DNA from: SIG437 sp045648985
GTDB taxonomy: Bacteria > Bacillota > Clostridia > UBA1381 > UBA9506
NCBI GenBank assembly: GCA_045648985.1
Contig: JAZROZ010000032.1
Coordinates: 23,961-87,960 of the forward strand
Length of the DNA stretch: 64,000 bases
Reading direction: 5' to 3'
A model generated the notes under the pieces. That model was not told where the DNA came from. It was given only the letters and a program-made list of their open reading frames with translations, and ran no database searches. Positions 49,600-60,200 of the stretch are shown in pieces (positions within the stretch are counted from its first letter, which is position 1; each line of letters begins with the position of its first letter). A program made the translations under genes and the position numbers.

Positions 49600-50916
49600 T
49601 CAAACTTTAAAATTTACGCCTGTTTCCTTGTTGTCCTCTGAGCCGAATTCATAATCCTTACCCGGAAGAATAGTATTAATAACTATACCTAAGATAGCAG
49701 CAACTGCAAGACCTGTTAATGTGATAGGTGCGCCTGCAATTGTAAATGAAATACCGCCAACTGCATTAAAGCCTAAAGCAGTTACTAAGATTGTAGCAGC
49801 AACAATTATGTTTCTGCTCTTTGATAAGTCAACTTTATTTTCAACAAGGTTTCTTGTACCGATTGCAGAAATCATTCCGTAGAGAATGAGTGAAACACCA
49901 CCGATTATTGCTGTAGGAATGAGACTTATAAGTGCTGCTACTTTCGGTGAGAAAGATAAGATTACAGCAAAAATTGCAGCAATTCTGATTACTCTAGGGT
50001 CATAAACTTTTGTTAAAGCTAAAACTCCTGTATTTTCGCCATATGTTGTGTTTGCAGGGCCACCAAAGATAGCTGAAAGTGATGTTGCTAAACCGTCACC
50101 TAAAAGTGTTCTGTGAAGACCCGGATCTTCTATATAGTTTTTACCAACTGTTGAGCTGATAGCTGATATGTCACCAATGTGTTCCATCATTGTAGCAATA
50201 GCGATAGGCATAATTGCAATAATTGAAGTGATAGCTTTTGAAGAATCACTGATTGCAAATATTGTCTGATTCATATTAAGCGGAATACCTACCCAATTTG
50301 CATCTTTTAAAGCCTGAAGTTTTGTTGCGTCAAAAACTTCAACACCACAGAGTTGCATAATAACTGCAACTATGATTGAAACTGCAATACCAAGAAGAAT
50401 CGGAACAATTTTTATCATTCCTTTTCCGTAAATGTTAAATACTACAACTGCTGCAAATGCAACTATTGCCAAAATCCAGTTTGTTGCACAGTTATTTATA
50501 GCAGATGGTGCTAAAATCAAGCCTATTGCTATAATCATAGGACCTGTAACAACAGGCGGGAAAAATTTCATTACTCTCTTAACACCAAATAATTTGAATA
50601 AAAGTGCTAATACGAGATATAAAAGACCTGCAAACACTACACCGAGTGATGCATATGGAAGCATCTCTTCATTTGGTGCTCCATCGATAAATGGTGCTAT
50701 AGCTGCGTATCCACCTAAAAATGCAAATGATGAACCTAGGAACGCGGGAACCTTACCTTTTGTTAACAAATGGAACAGAAGTGTTCCAAGACCTGCCATT
50801 AGCAGCGTTGTTGCTACATCAAGACCTGTTAGCAGTGGCACCAGCACCGTCGCTCCAAACATTGCAAACATATGTTGCAAGCCAAGTATAAAATCTTTAC
50901 CCTTGAGTTTTTCCAA
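49600..50916 (-). CDS. uraA: Uracil permease (NCS2 family)
   Basis: 438 residues from a TTG start at 50916, nine bases after AAAGGTG; upstream in-frame residues are Lys/Phe/Asn-rich leader sequence and are excluded. About 14 hydrophobic segments; GLQHMFAMFGATVLVPLLTG at the N-terminus, AIATMMEHIGDISAISST (substrate site, His/Glu) near 250, and LLGDGLATSLSAIFGGPANT with TYGENTGVLALTKVYDP. Uracil import, coupled with upp for salvage. Confidence 0.94.
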   Translation of the reverse strand: MEKLKGKDFILGLQHMFAMFGATVLVPLLTGLDVATTLLMAGLGTLLFHLLTKGKVPAFLGSSFAFLGGYAAIAPFIDGAPNEEMLPYASLGVVFAGLLYLVLALLFKLFGVKRVMKFFPPVVTGPMIIAIGLILAPSAINNCATNWILAIVAFAAVVVFNIYGKGMIKIVPILLGIAVSIIVAVIMQLCGVEVFDATKLQALKDANWVGIPLNMNQTIFAISDSSKAITSIIAIMPIAIATMMEHIGDISAISSTVGKNYIEDPGLHRTLLGDGLATSLSAIFGGPANTTYGENTGVLALTKVYDPRVIRIAAIFAVILSFSPKVAALISLIPTAIIGGVSLILYGMISAIGTRNLVENKVDLSKSRNIIVAATILVTALGFNAVGGISFTIAGAPITLTGLAVAAILGIVINTILPGKDYEFGSEDNKETGVNFKV

Positions 50917-50949
50917 AGAAAACCACACCTTTCTGTTAAAATTAACATT

Positions 50950-50978
50950 ATTATACACCAAAAATATACATTTGTCTA
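50950..50978 (-). promoter_or_regulatory. sigma-A promoter of uraA-upp
   Basis: Minus strand TAGACA (50973-50978), 17 bases, TATAAT (50950-50955). The leader is too short for a PyrR attenuator. Confidence 0.7.
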
Positions 50979-51021
50979 TATATTTTCGACAAAAAAAATA
51001 AATAAATTGAAAATTTTTCAC

Positions 51022-51060
51022 AAAATAAGGCTTACGGCATTTTTGAAATTACCATAAGCC
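51022..51060 (-). terminator. Terminator after recN
   Basis: Minus strand GGCTTATGG (51052-51060) pairs with CCGTAAGCC (51029-51037) with one G-U, followed by TTATTTT. Confidence 0.7.
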
Positions 51061-51066
51061 AATTTG

Positions 51067-52734
51067 TTATATTCCAAGCATCTCTTGTGCCTGTTTAATT
51101 GTCGTCTGAGTTACCTTATCTCCGCTTATAATTCGTGCAAGCTCATTTACTCTTCCGCTATCTGCCAAAAGCTCTACATCTGCCGTCACTTTACCTTGCT
51201 GCGATGTTTTTTCTATCAAAAAGTGAGTATCAGCCATAGATGCAATCTGGGCAAGGTGTGTCACGCAGAACACCTGCTTAGTTTTAGAAAGCTCTTTAAT
51301 CTTTTCTCCTATTTTCTGTGCCGCTACTCCGCTCACTCCTGTATCTATTTCGTCAAATATCATAGTTTTAACAATATCGGTTTCTGCTAAAACTGTCTTT
51401 ATCGCAAGCATTATACGCGATAACTCACCGCCTGATGCTATTTTGTTAAGCGATCTTGGTGGAGCACCCGATAAAGTTGTCAGCATAAATTCAACATCGT
51501 CAACACCCGTTTTTGAAAGCTCACACTCCTTAATACTTACTTCAAACCTTGCATCATTCATATTAAGGAAACTGAGATTTTTACATATTTCCTTTTCAAT
51601 TTTCTGTGCAGTTTGTTTTCTTATATCGGAAAGCTTTTGTGACAAGGAAAGAGCTTTGGCGTTTTCTTTTGTGAGCTCTGTCAATACTTTTTGATATTTT
51701 TCTTCTGATGTATTAATATTTTCAAGTTCCTGTTCACATTTTTCAAGATGAGATAGCACAGCTTCTAAGCTTCCGCCATATTTACGTTTTAGTTTATAAA
51801 GCTCATCAAGTCTTGCATCAATATCAAACTCAAATTCAATTCCGTTTTCGAGATTATCAAGATATGAGCATAATTCCCTTGCCGCTTCAGAAACTTTTAT
51901 AACAATTTCTTCAACAGTTTCCGAAACAGGTGACAAATTCTCATCTATTTTACTCGCATCAGAAAGTGCCATAGCAGTTTCTGTCAGGCTCTGGTATGCA
52001 CTTTTCCCGTCAGGGTCATCATAAAGAGCATAATATGCTCTGCCCGCTAATGCACAGAGATTCTTGAAGTTGTCAGCAATTTCCTTTTTCTTTTTAAGCT
52101 CTTCATCTTCAAATGGCTTTGGGGACGCAGATTTTATTTGGTTTATTTCATAATTCAATATATCTATTTTACGTTCCTTTTCGGCACTGCTTTTTTCAAT
52201 CTGCTCAAGTTCTTTCTTTAAGCTCTGCATATTTTCATAAGTCACTTTATATTCTGCAAATAATAAAGAAATATCGTCTTTGGCAAATTTATCTAAAATG
52301 CTGATATGTGCATTTTTATCCAAAAGTGCCTGATTGTTATGTTGTCCGTGAAGGTCAATTAAATATCTTCCTAATTCCTTAAGTGCGGAAACATTAACAA
52401 GTTTTCCGTTAATTTTGCAAATGTTTCTGCCGCTCTCATGGAGTCTGCGCGCCAAAATAAGCTCTCCTGTCTCATCTATATCAATATCAAGACTTTTTAT
52501 GTAATTTATTACAGTTTCGTCTTCTACATAAAAAACTGCACTGACTTCGGCTTCAGATTCGCCCGCTGATATGATGTCTTTATTCATTCTTTCGCCTAAT
52601 AGCATATTAATAGAGCCGATAAGTACAGACTTTCCGGCTCCTGTTTCACCTGTTATAACGTTAAATCCGTCAGAAAAGGTGATTTGTGCATCACTTATTA
52701 AGGCAATATTTTTTATGTTTACAGAATAAATCAT
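51067..52734 (-). CDS. recN: DNA repair protein RecN
   Basis: 555 residues. Walker A GETGAGKSVLIGSINMLLGE at the N-terminus, long coiled coil in the middle (160-380), ABC signature LSGAPPRSLNKIASGGELSR and Walker B MIFDEIDTGVSGVAAQKIG, then VTHLAQIASMADTHFLIEK. SMC-like protein of double-strand-break repair. Follows argR in the common Firmicute order nadK-argR-recN. Confidence 0.97.
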   Translation of the reverse strand: MIYSVNIKNIALISDAQITFSDGFNVITGETGAGKSVLIGSINMLLGERMNKDIISAGESEAEVSAVFYVEDETVINYIKSLDIDIDETGELILARRLHESGRNICKINGKLVNVSALKELGRYLIDLHGQHNNQALLDKNAHISILDKFAKDDISLLFAEYKVTYENMQSLKKELEQIEKSSAEKERKIDILNYEINQIKSASPKPFEDEELKKKKEIADNFKNLCALAGRAYYALYDDPDGKSAYQSLTETAMALSDASKIDENLSPVSETVEEIVIKVSEAARELCSYLDNLENGIEFEFDIDARLDELYKLKRKYGGSLEAVLSHLEKCEQELENINTSEEKYQKVLTELTKENAKALSLSQKLSDIRKQTAQKIEKEICKNLSFLNMNDARFEVSIKECELSKTGVDDVEFMLTTLSGAPPRSLNKIASGGELSRIMLAIKTVLAETDIVKTMIFDEIDTGVSGVAAQKIGEKIKELSKTKQVFCVTHLAQIASMADTHFLIEKTSQQGKVTADVELLADSGRVNELARIISGDKVTQTTIKQAQEMLGI

Positions 52735-52748
52735 GAGATTTCTCCTTA

Positions 52749-53189
52749 TTACATCAAGGCTTTAATTTTAGACGTAAGTAAAAGCGCTTCTTTCTCTGTT
52801 CTTGCAACACACATAATTGTGTCATCTCCTGCAATTGTTCCAAGTATCTCCGTCATATTCATCGAATCAATGATTGCAGCAGCACCCTGTGCCATACCTG
52901 AATGTGTTTTTATTATCACAATGTTTTGTGCATAATCAACACTCACAGCAGACTGAGCTATTAATGTACGTTGCTTGGATTCATCTTTTTTATTATCATC
53001 CTTAGCGTACTTATATGCACCATTTTTCCCTACCGTTTTAATAAGCCTGAGTGATTTAATATCGCGTGAAACGGTTGCCTGAGTAACGTTATATCCCTCT
53101 TTTATCAAAAGCTCAACGAGTTCCTCCTGAGTTTCAACTTCATACTTTTCTATAAGCTCTAAAATCGCAGTATGTCTCTTTTGTTTCAT
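52749..53189 (-). CDS. argR: Arginine repressor ArgR
   Basis: 146 residues. N-terminal winged helix KRHTAILELIEKYEVETQEE and YNVTQATVSRDIKSLRLIK, C-terminal oligomerisation/arginine-binding part with SVDYAQNIVIIKTHSGMAQG and ILGTIAGDDTIMCVARTE, which holds the GT-DD arginine contacts. Represses arginine biosynthesis. Between nadK and recN. Confidence 0.95.
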   Translation of the reverse strand: MKQKRHTAILELIEKYEVETQEELVELLIKEGYNVTQATVSRDIKSLRLIKTVGKNGAYKYAKDDNKKDESKQRTLIAQSAVSVDYAQNIVIIKTHSGMAQGAAAIIDSMNMTEILGTIAGDDTIMCVARTEKEALLLTSKIKALM

Positions 53190-53213
53190 AACAATATTCC
53201 TCTTTCGTATGGT

Positions 53214-54077
53214 TTACATATCTTTTCCCATAAGTTTGTGTCTTAATATACTGTAAAATCCTTTGTCAAATCTGATTAATTTCGTTACCTTATCTGATTT
53301 TTTTACAGTGAGCTTATCGCCTTCTTTGATATCTGCTTTTTTCTGTCCGTCAGCTAATATGGTTGCACTGAATATCTCATCAGCTTTCGTTTTTATGCTG
53401 ATATAATCATCTCCTGATACAACCATCGCTCTTGAATATAGTTTATGCGGACAAATTGGCGTTACTAAAATCGCCTCTAAATGTGGAGAAAGTATAGGTC
53501 CGCCTGCTGAGAGTGAATATGCAGTTGAGCCTGTAGGTGTTGAAATTATAATGCCGTCTGATTTATAATCGTCAACAAATTCATTGCAAATGCACATATC
53601 AAAATCCATAAGTGTTGCATTAATACCTTTAGTTATCACGATATCATTAAGTGCATCAAACTGTATTGTTTCGCCATTTAATTTTTCAACGCACGCAGAA
53701 AGCATCATTCTTTTTTCAATAACAAACTGTCCTGAAAACAGTTTATCTATACAGTCTTTCATCTCACTTCTTTCAACTTCAGCCAAAAAACCGAGTCTGC
53801 CTAGATTTACACCAAGAACGCAAACGTCATAGGCTGCAGCTAAAGAAGCAGTAGCTAAAAGTGTCCCGTCACCGCCTAAAACCAATATCATATCAACTGC
53901 TTTATATGCTGTTTCTTTATCTTTAAAAATTACATTTTCTATGCCGTAAGATGAATATATAGCATCTAAATATATCTCTGCTCTATTACCTATTAATTCT
54001 ACCACTTCACGCAGACAATTAAGGTTATTGTCTTTAGCAATATTAGGTACAATCATTACTTTTTTTATAGCAAACAT
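53214..54077 (-). CDS. nadK: NAD kinase
   Basis: 287 residues. Conserved LVLGGDGTLLATASLAAAYD, GVNLGRLGFLAEVER, NDIVITKG, DGIIISTPTGSTAYSLSAGG and ILVTPICPHKL. It phosphorylates NAD to NADP. The gene is first in nadK-argR-recN; the dxs and tlyA genes that often precede it are not here. Confidence 0.96.
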   Translation of the reverse strand: MFAIKKVMIVPNIAKDNNLNCLREVVELIGNRAEIYLDAIYSSYGIENVIFKDKETAYKAVDMILVLGGDGTLLATASLAAAYDVCVLGVNLGRLGFLAEVERSEMKDCIDKLFSGQFVIEKRMMLSACVEKLNGETIQFDALNDIVITKGINATLMDFDMCICNEFVDDYKSDGIIISTPTGSTAYSLSAGGPILSPHLEAILVTPICPHKLYSRAMVVSGDDYISIKTKADEIFSATILADGQKKADIKEGDKLTVKKSDKVTKLIRFDKGFYSILRHKLMGKDM

Positions 54078-54112
54078 AGAAGCTCTACCCTCTCAATTTG
54101 TTGTTCCTTTAG

Positions 54113-54141
54113 AGTATATCACACCTGAAAATTTGTGTCAA
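54113..54141 (-). promoter_or_regulatory. sigma-A promoter of nadK-argR-recN
   Basis: Minus strand TTGACA (54136-54141), 17 bases, TATACT (54113-54118). Confidence 0.75.
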
Positions 54142-54193
54142 TAGCCACATTTACCTTTTTTTGTAAACATAATTTTTCGGCAGGCTTTATTCC

Positions 54194-54222
54194 TTGACAG
54201 CGCTATATTTGTATGGTATAAT
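54194..54222 (+). promoter_or_regulatory. Consensus sigma-A promoter of the AEC transporter
   Basis: TTGACA (54194-54199), exactly 17 bases, TATAAT (54217-54222), a full consensus match. Confidence 0.85.
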
Positions 54223-54283
54223 TTTGTTTGCTTTTATAGGACATATTTTGTTAAACTAAATTTAAAAAAGGGGGGGAAATAAA

Positions 54284-55222
54284 TTGGAAAGCTTAATACT
54301 CTCATTTAACGCCGTTTTGCCTATTTTTATACTTATGGCATTCGGATATTTATTAAGGTTGCTGAAAGTTGCACAAAAAAGTCATTTTGATGCAGCTAAC
54401 AAGCTTGTTTTCAAAGTTTTTCTTCCAATTATGCTTTTTTACAACATATACAAAACAAAAAGTCTTGAAATTTTTGATTTAAAATTGATTTCATTTACTG
54501 TTATCGGAATCCTCTGTGTATATATTTTAGGATATTTTGTTGTGCTTGGTGCAACAAGAGACAACGCCAAAAGAGGTGTTATGCTGCAGGGTTTTTTCCG
54601 TTCAAACTATGCAATTTTAGGAATACCGATTGTCAACTACATTTGTCAGGGAGATACTTCAGGTCTAGCATCATTAATGGTAGCTTTCGTAGTGCCTACA
54701 TTTAACGTTTTGGCTGTTGTTTGCTTAGAAGGCTTTAGAAAAGGAAAGGTAAACATCTTAAGTCTTGTTAAGGGAGTTTTAACAAATCCTCTTATAATCG
54801 GATGCATTCTTGGTGCAATTTGTCTTGTACTTAAGGTAAAACTACCAGTTTTGATTGAAAATGCGATTATTGATATTTCAGGAATTGCTACTCCGCTTTC
54901 GATTATTGCTTTAGGTGCAAGCTTTACTTTTACAAGTTTAAAAGGCAGAGCACGCGAGCTTTTAATTACTGTTTTGACAAAACTGATTTTTGTGCCGTTA
55001 ATAATGATTACTATTGCGGTTTTATTCGGTTTTAAGGGCGAAGCTTTAGCGTGTATTTTAATTACATTTGGTTCCCCTGTTGCAATATCTTCATTTGCTA
55101 TGTCTCAGGAAATGGGCGGAGATGAAAAACTTTCTGCACAAGTAATCGTACTGTCATCAGCTCTTTGTATATTAACATTATTTGGTTGGATTTTTATTTT
55201 GAGCCGACTTGGATTGTTTTAA
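54284..55222 (+). CDS. AEC-family (auxin efflux carrier-like) transporter
   Basis: 312 residues from a TTG start after GGGGGG. Ten hydrophobic helices; VLPIFILMAFGYLLRLLKV and NKLVFKVFLPIMLFYNI at the N-terminus, FRSNYAILGIPIVNYI, a central NPLIIGCILGAICLVLK, and FGSPVAISSFAMSQEMGGDE near the end, all typical of AEC permeases. Bacterial members include malate/dicarboxylate carriers (MleP type), so a link with malate use is possible but not shown. Confidence 0.88.
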   Translation: MESLILSFNAVLPIFILMAFGYLLRLLKVAQKSHFDAANKLVFKVFLPIMLFYNIYKTKSLEIFDLKLISFTVIGILCVYILGYFVVLGATRDNAKRGVMLQGFFRSNYAILGIPIVNYICQGDTSGLASLMVAFVVPTFNVLAVVCLEGFRKGKVNILSLVKGVLTNPLIIGCILGAICLVLKVKLPVLIENAIIDISGIATPLSIIALGASFTFTSLKGRARELLITVLTKLIFVPLIMITIAVLFGFKGEALACILITFGSPVAISSFAMSQEMGGDEKLSAQVIVLSSALCILTLFGWIFILSRLGLF

Positions 55223-55232
55223 TTTAAAATTG

Positions 55233-55261
55233 TTGATTTTTTCCACAGTAAGTGATATAAT
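55233..55261 (+). promoter_or_regulatory. sigma-A promoter of Gls24-proC
   Basis: TTGATT (55233-55238), 17 bases, TATAAT (55256-55261), 33 bases before the Gls24 gene. Confidence 0.75.
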
Positions 55262-55293
55262 ATTAAAAAACCTATAATTAGGAGGATTTTTAA

Positions 55294-55713
55294 ATGGTTA
55301 AAGAAAATAATACTGTTATAGAAAATGAAGCTTTAAATGAAGTGAATATTTTTGATGAGGTTTTGCAGTCAATCGCAGCTCATTCTGTAAAAGAATTAAA
55401 AGGTGTTTCTCTCTCTTCTACATTAGCTGAAGGAATTATGGAGAAAATCGTTAAAAAGAGTGCTCCGCCCAAGGCTGTAAAAGTTGATATGAAAGATAAA
55501 AACGTAAGCCTTGACGTTCATATTTCTGTTCAGCATGGCATTAAAATTCAGGACGTTTGTGCCGCACTGCAAGCTGATATTAAAAAGGATATCGAATCAG
55601 TTACAGACTTAACTATTGATAAAGTAAATGTCTATGTCGATAATATCACTATTGAAACTGAAGAAAAAAAGGCTGCTCCACAGCCAGCTATAGACGACGA
55701 ACAGTCGAAATAA
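55294..55713 (+). CDS. Asp23/Gls24 family envelope-stress protein
   Basis: 139 residues, AGGAGG before the ATG. The family pattern is visible in VLQSIAAHSVKELKGVSLSS, VKVDMKDKNVSLDVHISVQH, KIQDVCAALQADIKKDIESV and LTIDKVNVYVDNITIE. Homologues act in cell-envelope or alkaline stress. The C-terminus is Glu/Pro-rich. Co-transcribed with proC 18 bases downstream. Confidence 0.88.
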   Translation: MVKENNTVIENEALNEVNIFDEVLQSIAAHSVKELKGVSLSSTLAEGIMEKIVKKSAPPKAVKVDMKDKNVSLDVHISVQHGIKIQDVCAALQADIKKDIESVTDLTIDKVNVYVDNITIETEEKKAAPQPAIDDEQSK

Positions 55714-55731
55714 TAAAGGAATGATTGTAAA

Positions 55732-56520
55732 ATGAAATTAGGTTTTATCGGCGGAGGTAATATGGCATATGCCATATTAAGAGGTGTGGTTTCGAGTAAA
55801 CTTCTCTCCCCTTGCGATATCACAGTAAATGACACAAATGATGGTGCACTTTTAAAATTTAAAGAGCAAGGTGTAAATACAACTTGTGATTTAGATGCGC
55901 TTATTGAGTGTGACTATATAATTATCGCAGTTAAACCTCAGATTGTGCCAATTGTTTTAAAAAACATTAAAGCTGAATTCAAGGACAAAGTTTTCATTTC
56001 AATCGCCGCAGGAATAAGCGTTGACAAAATCAAAGATTTGCTATGCTTTGATGCTAAAGTTGTCAGAATCATGCCAAATACACCTTCTTTAGTCGGTGAA
56101 GGTATGAGCGTTTTAGCTAAGGCTACATCTCCTGTGACTTGCGATGAATTTAAAAACGTTGAAGAAATATTCAAATCAATCGGAAAAACGGAAGTTTTAG
56201 AAGAAAATATGCTGAATGCTGTTACATCTGTGTCAGGAAGCAGTCCTGCATATGTTTTTATGATGATTGAAGCTATGGCTGATGCTGCCGTTCGCGACGG
56301 AATCCCACGCGACGTTGCATACAGATTAGCTGCGCAGTCTGTTTTAGGTTCTGCAAAAATGGTTTTAGAAACAGCTAAACATCCGGGCGAGCTTAAAGAT
56401 ATGGTTTGTTCGCCAAAAGGTACAACAATTGAAGCTGTATCCGAGCTTGAAAAATCAGGCTTCAGGGATGCAATTATTTCCGCTATGAAAAAATGTACAG
56501 ATAAAGCTAATAATATGTAA
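55732..56520 (+). CDS. proC: Pyrroline-5-carboxylate reductase
   Basis: 262 residues. Rossmann start KLGFIGGGNMAYAILRGVV, IIAVKPQIVPIVLKNI, SIAAGISVDKIKDLL, VVRIMPNTPSLVGEGMSVL, the P5CR signature region SVSGSSPAYVFMMIEAMADA and PGELKDMVCSPKGTTIEAV. Last step of proline synthesis. Second gene after Gls24. Confidence 0.96.
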   Translation: MKLGFIGGGNMAYAILRGVVSSKLLSPCDITVNDTNDGALLKFKEQGVNTTCDLDALIECDYIIIAVKPQIVPIVLKNIKAEFKDKVFISIAAGISVDKIKDLLCFDAKVVRIMPNTPSLVGEGMSVLAKATSPVTCDEFKNVEEIFKSIGKTEVLEENMLNAVTSVSGSSPAYVFMMIEAMADAAVRDGIPRDVAYRLAAQSVLGSAKMVLETAKHPGELKDMVCSPKGTTIEAVSELEKSGFRDAIISAMKKCTDKANNM

Positions 56521-56571
56521 AATTTATAGCATAATAAAAGTGTAGTATATTAAGAAAAGGGGCATTTTATT

Positions 56572-56733
56572 ATGAAAATGGGATTTTTAGGCGGAATAAT
56601 CGCAGGTGCTATCGTTGGCTCTGCAGTCACTATGGTATTAGACCCCGTAAGTGACAGAGAAAGACGTAAGCTTTATCGTGGAACACGTAATGCTATGAAA
56701 AAAGTCGGATATATGATTGATATGATGAAATAA
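56572..56733 (+). CDS. YtxH-like small membrane protein
   Basis: A 53-residue gene with AAGGGG before the ATG. A Gly/Ala-rich N-terminal helix (MGFLGGIIAGAIVGSAVTMV) is followed by a basic segment (LDPVSDRERRKLYRGTRNAM). This is the layout of YtxH-type proteins, with one membrane helix that has small-residue packing and a cytoplasmic charged tail. Function unknown. A good terminator follows directly. Confidence 0.72.
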   Translation: MKMGFLGGIIAGAIVGSAVTMVLDPVSDRERRKLYRGTRNAMKKVGYMIDMMK

Positions 56734-56760
56734 AAAAAGAGAGCTCGGCTCTCTTTTTTT
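56732..56760. terminator. Terminator between the YtxH-like gene and the YkgJ-like gene
   Basis: GAGAGC (56739-56744), TCG loop, GCTCTC (56748-56753), flanked by A-run and T-run, so functional on both strands. Confidence 0.85.
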
Positions 56761-57265
56761 ATTTCAATAAATTGCTTAATTCCTCATATTCTTCAATTAT
56801 TTTTCTTGTTTCAGTAATATATTCTTTTGTAACCTTAAATCTGTTTAAGACGTTAAACACGCGCTTTGCTCTATCTAAAAACAATGGGTCATACTGGTCA
56901 AATGGTATATCAGCTTTTATCAGCGGACATACAGCTTTCGCTCTTAAATCTTTAGTTATTTTGTTGTGCTCATCTACAAAAAGCGGAAAAATTCTGCATG
57001 ACAGTGGTCTTTTCCTTCTATCGCACGTTCCGTTGCATATTGCAATTTTAACAGGTTTGTCGCGGAAGAAAAATTCACTGTCATATATTTTAAGCCAGCT
57101 TTCTGTACCATCATACATAACTTCTTCATGTGGAAAAAGATACATACCGCTCTCTCCGTCACCTTTGCAACAAGCTCCTTTGCAAAGCTTACCGCAATCT
57201 ACTTTTAATGGTGTTACATTTTCAAGTTTTTTATATAAACCTGCATAGAATTTTTTTGCGTTCAT
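56759..57265 (-). CDS. YkgJ-type cysteine-cluster protein
   Basis: 168 residues. Cys-rich blocks KVDCGKLCKGACCKGDG and ICNGTCDRRKRPLSCRIFPL, the typical CxxGCC...C...RPxxCR pattern of the zinc/iron-chelating YkgJ family. Function not established. Starts three bases after the addB stop, so it is co-transcribed with addB. Confidence 0.82.
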   Translation of the reverse strand: MNAKKFYAGLYKKLENVTPLKVDCGKLCKGACCKGDGESGMYLFPHEEVMYDGTESWLKIYDSEFFFRDKPVKIAICNGTCDRRKRPLSCRIFPLFVDEHNKITKDLRAKAVCPLIKADIPFDQYDPLFLDRAKRVFNVLNRFKVTKEYITETRKIIEEYEELSNLLK

Positions 57266-57268
57266 AAG

Positions 57269-60200
57269 TCATACTCCGTTCTGTTCAAACAATGCCCAAA
57301 CCGCGTCATCTTTTACTGTGCCGATTTGACGATAGCAATCCTCTTCTTCGTCAAATGCACAGATAGAATGGAATTTACAATATGCACAGGCTGTGTTTTT
57401 GCCATCATTATATGGTGAAATATCTACTCTGCCCTCTAGTATTTCACGTCCTATTTCGCCTGCGACCTTTTTAACATAATTCTTTAACGTATCAAGCTGA
57501 ATCTGTGTTGCAGTCTTACTGCGGCTATGCATAATTTCACCTTGCTTTGAAAAGCTGATTGGAAGTATCTTTGATGCGCCGCAGATATTTCGTTCCATAG
57601 CATCAATTATTTCTTTATCATCAAGAACAATACCGCTCATTTTATAGTTATCAAGATATTGGTCGTCTGCCACTTCGTTTTTCGTTGCAGCTTTCTGCGT
57701 ATTATCGGACAATTTGAAATAAAACATTCCCGCAGCCCTTGGATTTTTCCCTAAAATTGTATCGCCATTTTCACATACAGCCGTTATATAAACACAAAGC
57801 TGAAGTGAGAGCTTATTATAAATATCAGAAAGGCTGAAATCTTTTTGGCCCGTTTTATAATCTATGACTTTAATATAGAGCTCTCCGTTTTTTTCATATT
57901 TATCAATTCTGTCAATTTTTCCAATTAAGGTGATTTTATCTCCTGACGGGAGCTCAATCTCAACAGGTGACATTTCTCCATTTTGTGAAAATTCTGCTTC
58001 AAATGCACATGGTATAAAGTCGCCTTTTTTTATATGCTCACAAACAGCCCATGCCGCACGAAAAGCATACTTTTTAAGCCTTTTAACCAAAAGAAGCATT
58101 TTCTTTTCGGAATAAAGCTTTTTAATAAACATTTTATCTACAAGACTATCTAAAATCTCATATACTGTTTTTTCACATTCTTCTTTTGTTATGTCTTTAA
58201 AGCCTTTTTCAGATTCCGCAACAGTCTTTGAAAAAATATCAATCACCTTATGAAGTAAGCTTCCAAAGTCAGGAGTATCTATATCGAAAAGCTTTCTTTC
58301 TTTTGCAGACAAGCCATATGTTATAAAGTAAGAAAAGGGACATCCGCTATATTTTTCAAAGCTCGATACACTACCCTTTAACCCACCATAGTATAGCTTT
58401 TTAACAACGTCAGGTTCAAGTCTTTGAGCTTCTTTTTTATACCTCAGTGCCTGTTTTGCATCTAAAAGCATATTTAGGTATTTTTCGTCTTCTTCTAATT
58501 TTTCATATATCTTTTTCTGTTCAACCGTGAGGTTTTTTAATCCCAATAAATAGTTAAATGCTGATTTTTTAGAATAAATTAAATCTTCGGGTGATTGTTT
58601 TTTTCCGTCAACATCAGAACTTGACGCAAGGTATGGGAAGATATTTTTTACCTTTTTCACCAAAGCAGCAGGTCTCAATCCGCCACCTGACAAATCTGAA
58701 ACAGGATAGCTTATAAATAGCTTTTCACTACTGATATTTATAGTGTTATACATCATAAAATCATAATCAAACGTCATCTTTTTTGTATCGGGAGCAAGTG
58801 ACATTCCTTTACTTTTGAGTAAAATACGTTCCTCGTCATTTATTATTCCCTCAATTTGTGCTTTTGGTGGAAAGGCTCCGTCATTTGCACCTATTATATA
58901 TAGTTGTTTTACGTTTCTTGCAATAGACCTTGGTAAGTCACCAAAGAAAACTCCATCATTAACAGGCGGAATAACACCAATTTTACATTCTCCAAAGCCT
59001 GCATTAATTAAATCATAAAGCCTTTCAAGTCCAACACTTTCACCATTTAGGCAAATTATCAAGCTCTCGAGCATTTCTAAAATAATGTTATAGACTTCTG
59101 CATACTCTTTAGCTGCATCATGTTCGCCTTTTTTAAGAAGAAAATCTGTTTTTCCACGGATTTTATCTGCTAATAAAATATCTTCAAAAAATGAATACAG
59201 AGCCTCTACTCTGTCATTTATTTTTCTGCTCTTTAGCATCATTTCTTTTAGCTTGAGAACAGGAGAAAGAAGCTTTTGTTTTAAATCAAGAACCTTTTGA
59301 GCAAGCTCTTCGTTTGTTTCTGTTAAATCCTCACTGTCGTCAAAAACAGAGCGTGCCCGCTTTAAAAATTTTTCATTATCAAGCCAATCTACTTTTTTAA
59401 TATTTCCCGAAAGTATAAAATTCTCCAGGAAATCAGTTTCTTCTCTGTTTAAAGTGCTATAGCCTGATTTTATGTACGACAAAATATATTTTGTATCTGT
59501 TCCGCCTATTAAGATATCAAACAATGAGCAAATCATTATGACAATAGGGTGAGCTAAAACATCACGTTTTGCATCAAGAAAAATCGGAATTTCGTATATT
59601 TCAAAAACTGTTTTTATTATATTTTTATAAGTCTGTGTGTCACCGCAGATAATGGCTATGTCTTTGTATCTTAAATTATGTTTCTTTACATTCTCTTTAA
59701 TCCTGCATGCTAAATATGTCACTTCACTATAATAATCAGAGGCAGCAAATAATGTAATGTTATCAGTTTCTTCATTATAAGAATTACACTTATATTTTGC
59801 AAATTCTGACTCAAGAAAAGAAAGCTCCGCACTTTCTTTAAACCTATGCTTTTCTTCCATATATATTGGCTTGAAAACTTCGACTCCAGTTTTTTTTGCA
59901 CAACTAAGTAAGTTGTAATATGTAGATATTACAGGAGCAAATATGCCGTTATTTTCCTTATTTAAAAAAGGAGTGCAAAGTGATACAAAAACGTCTGCTC
60001 CAACCTTTAAAAATGACTCAATTGCCAAAAGTTCAGCAGTTGTAAACCTGAAAAATTCATCAATATAAATTTTTGTGCCTTTAAGGTCAGCCTTTTGTTC
60101 AATTATCTTAGCAAGATATGAGATATTATCATCGTCATCTATAAATTTGTCATCTAAAAATTTTTGATACTTTTCATAAATAAGTGCAAGCTCATTAAGC

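Noticed and set aside
54248..54266. TTGTTAAACTAAATTTAA near the AEC transporter as a Rex site
   Set aside because: Only the left half fits; the right half lacks TAACAA.
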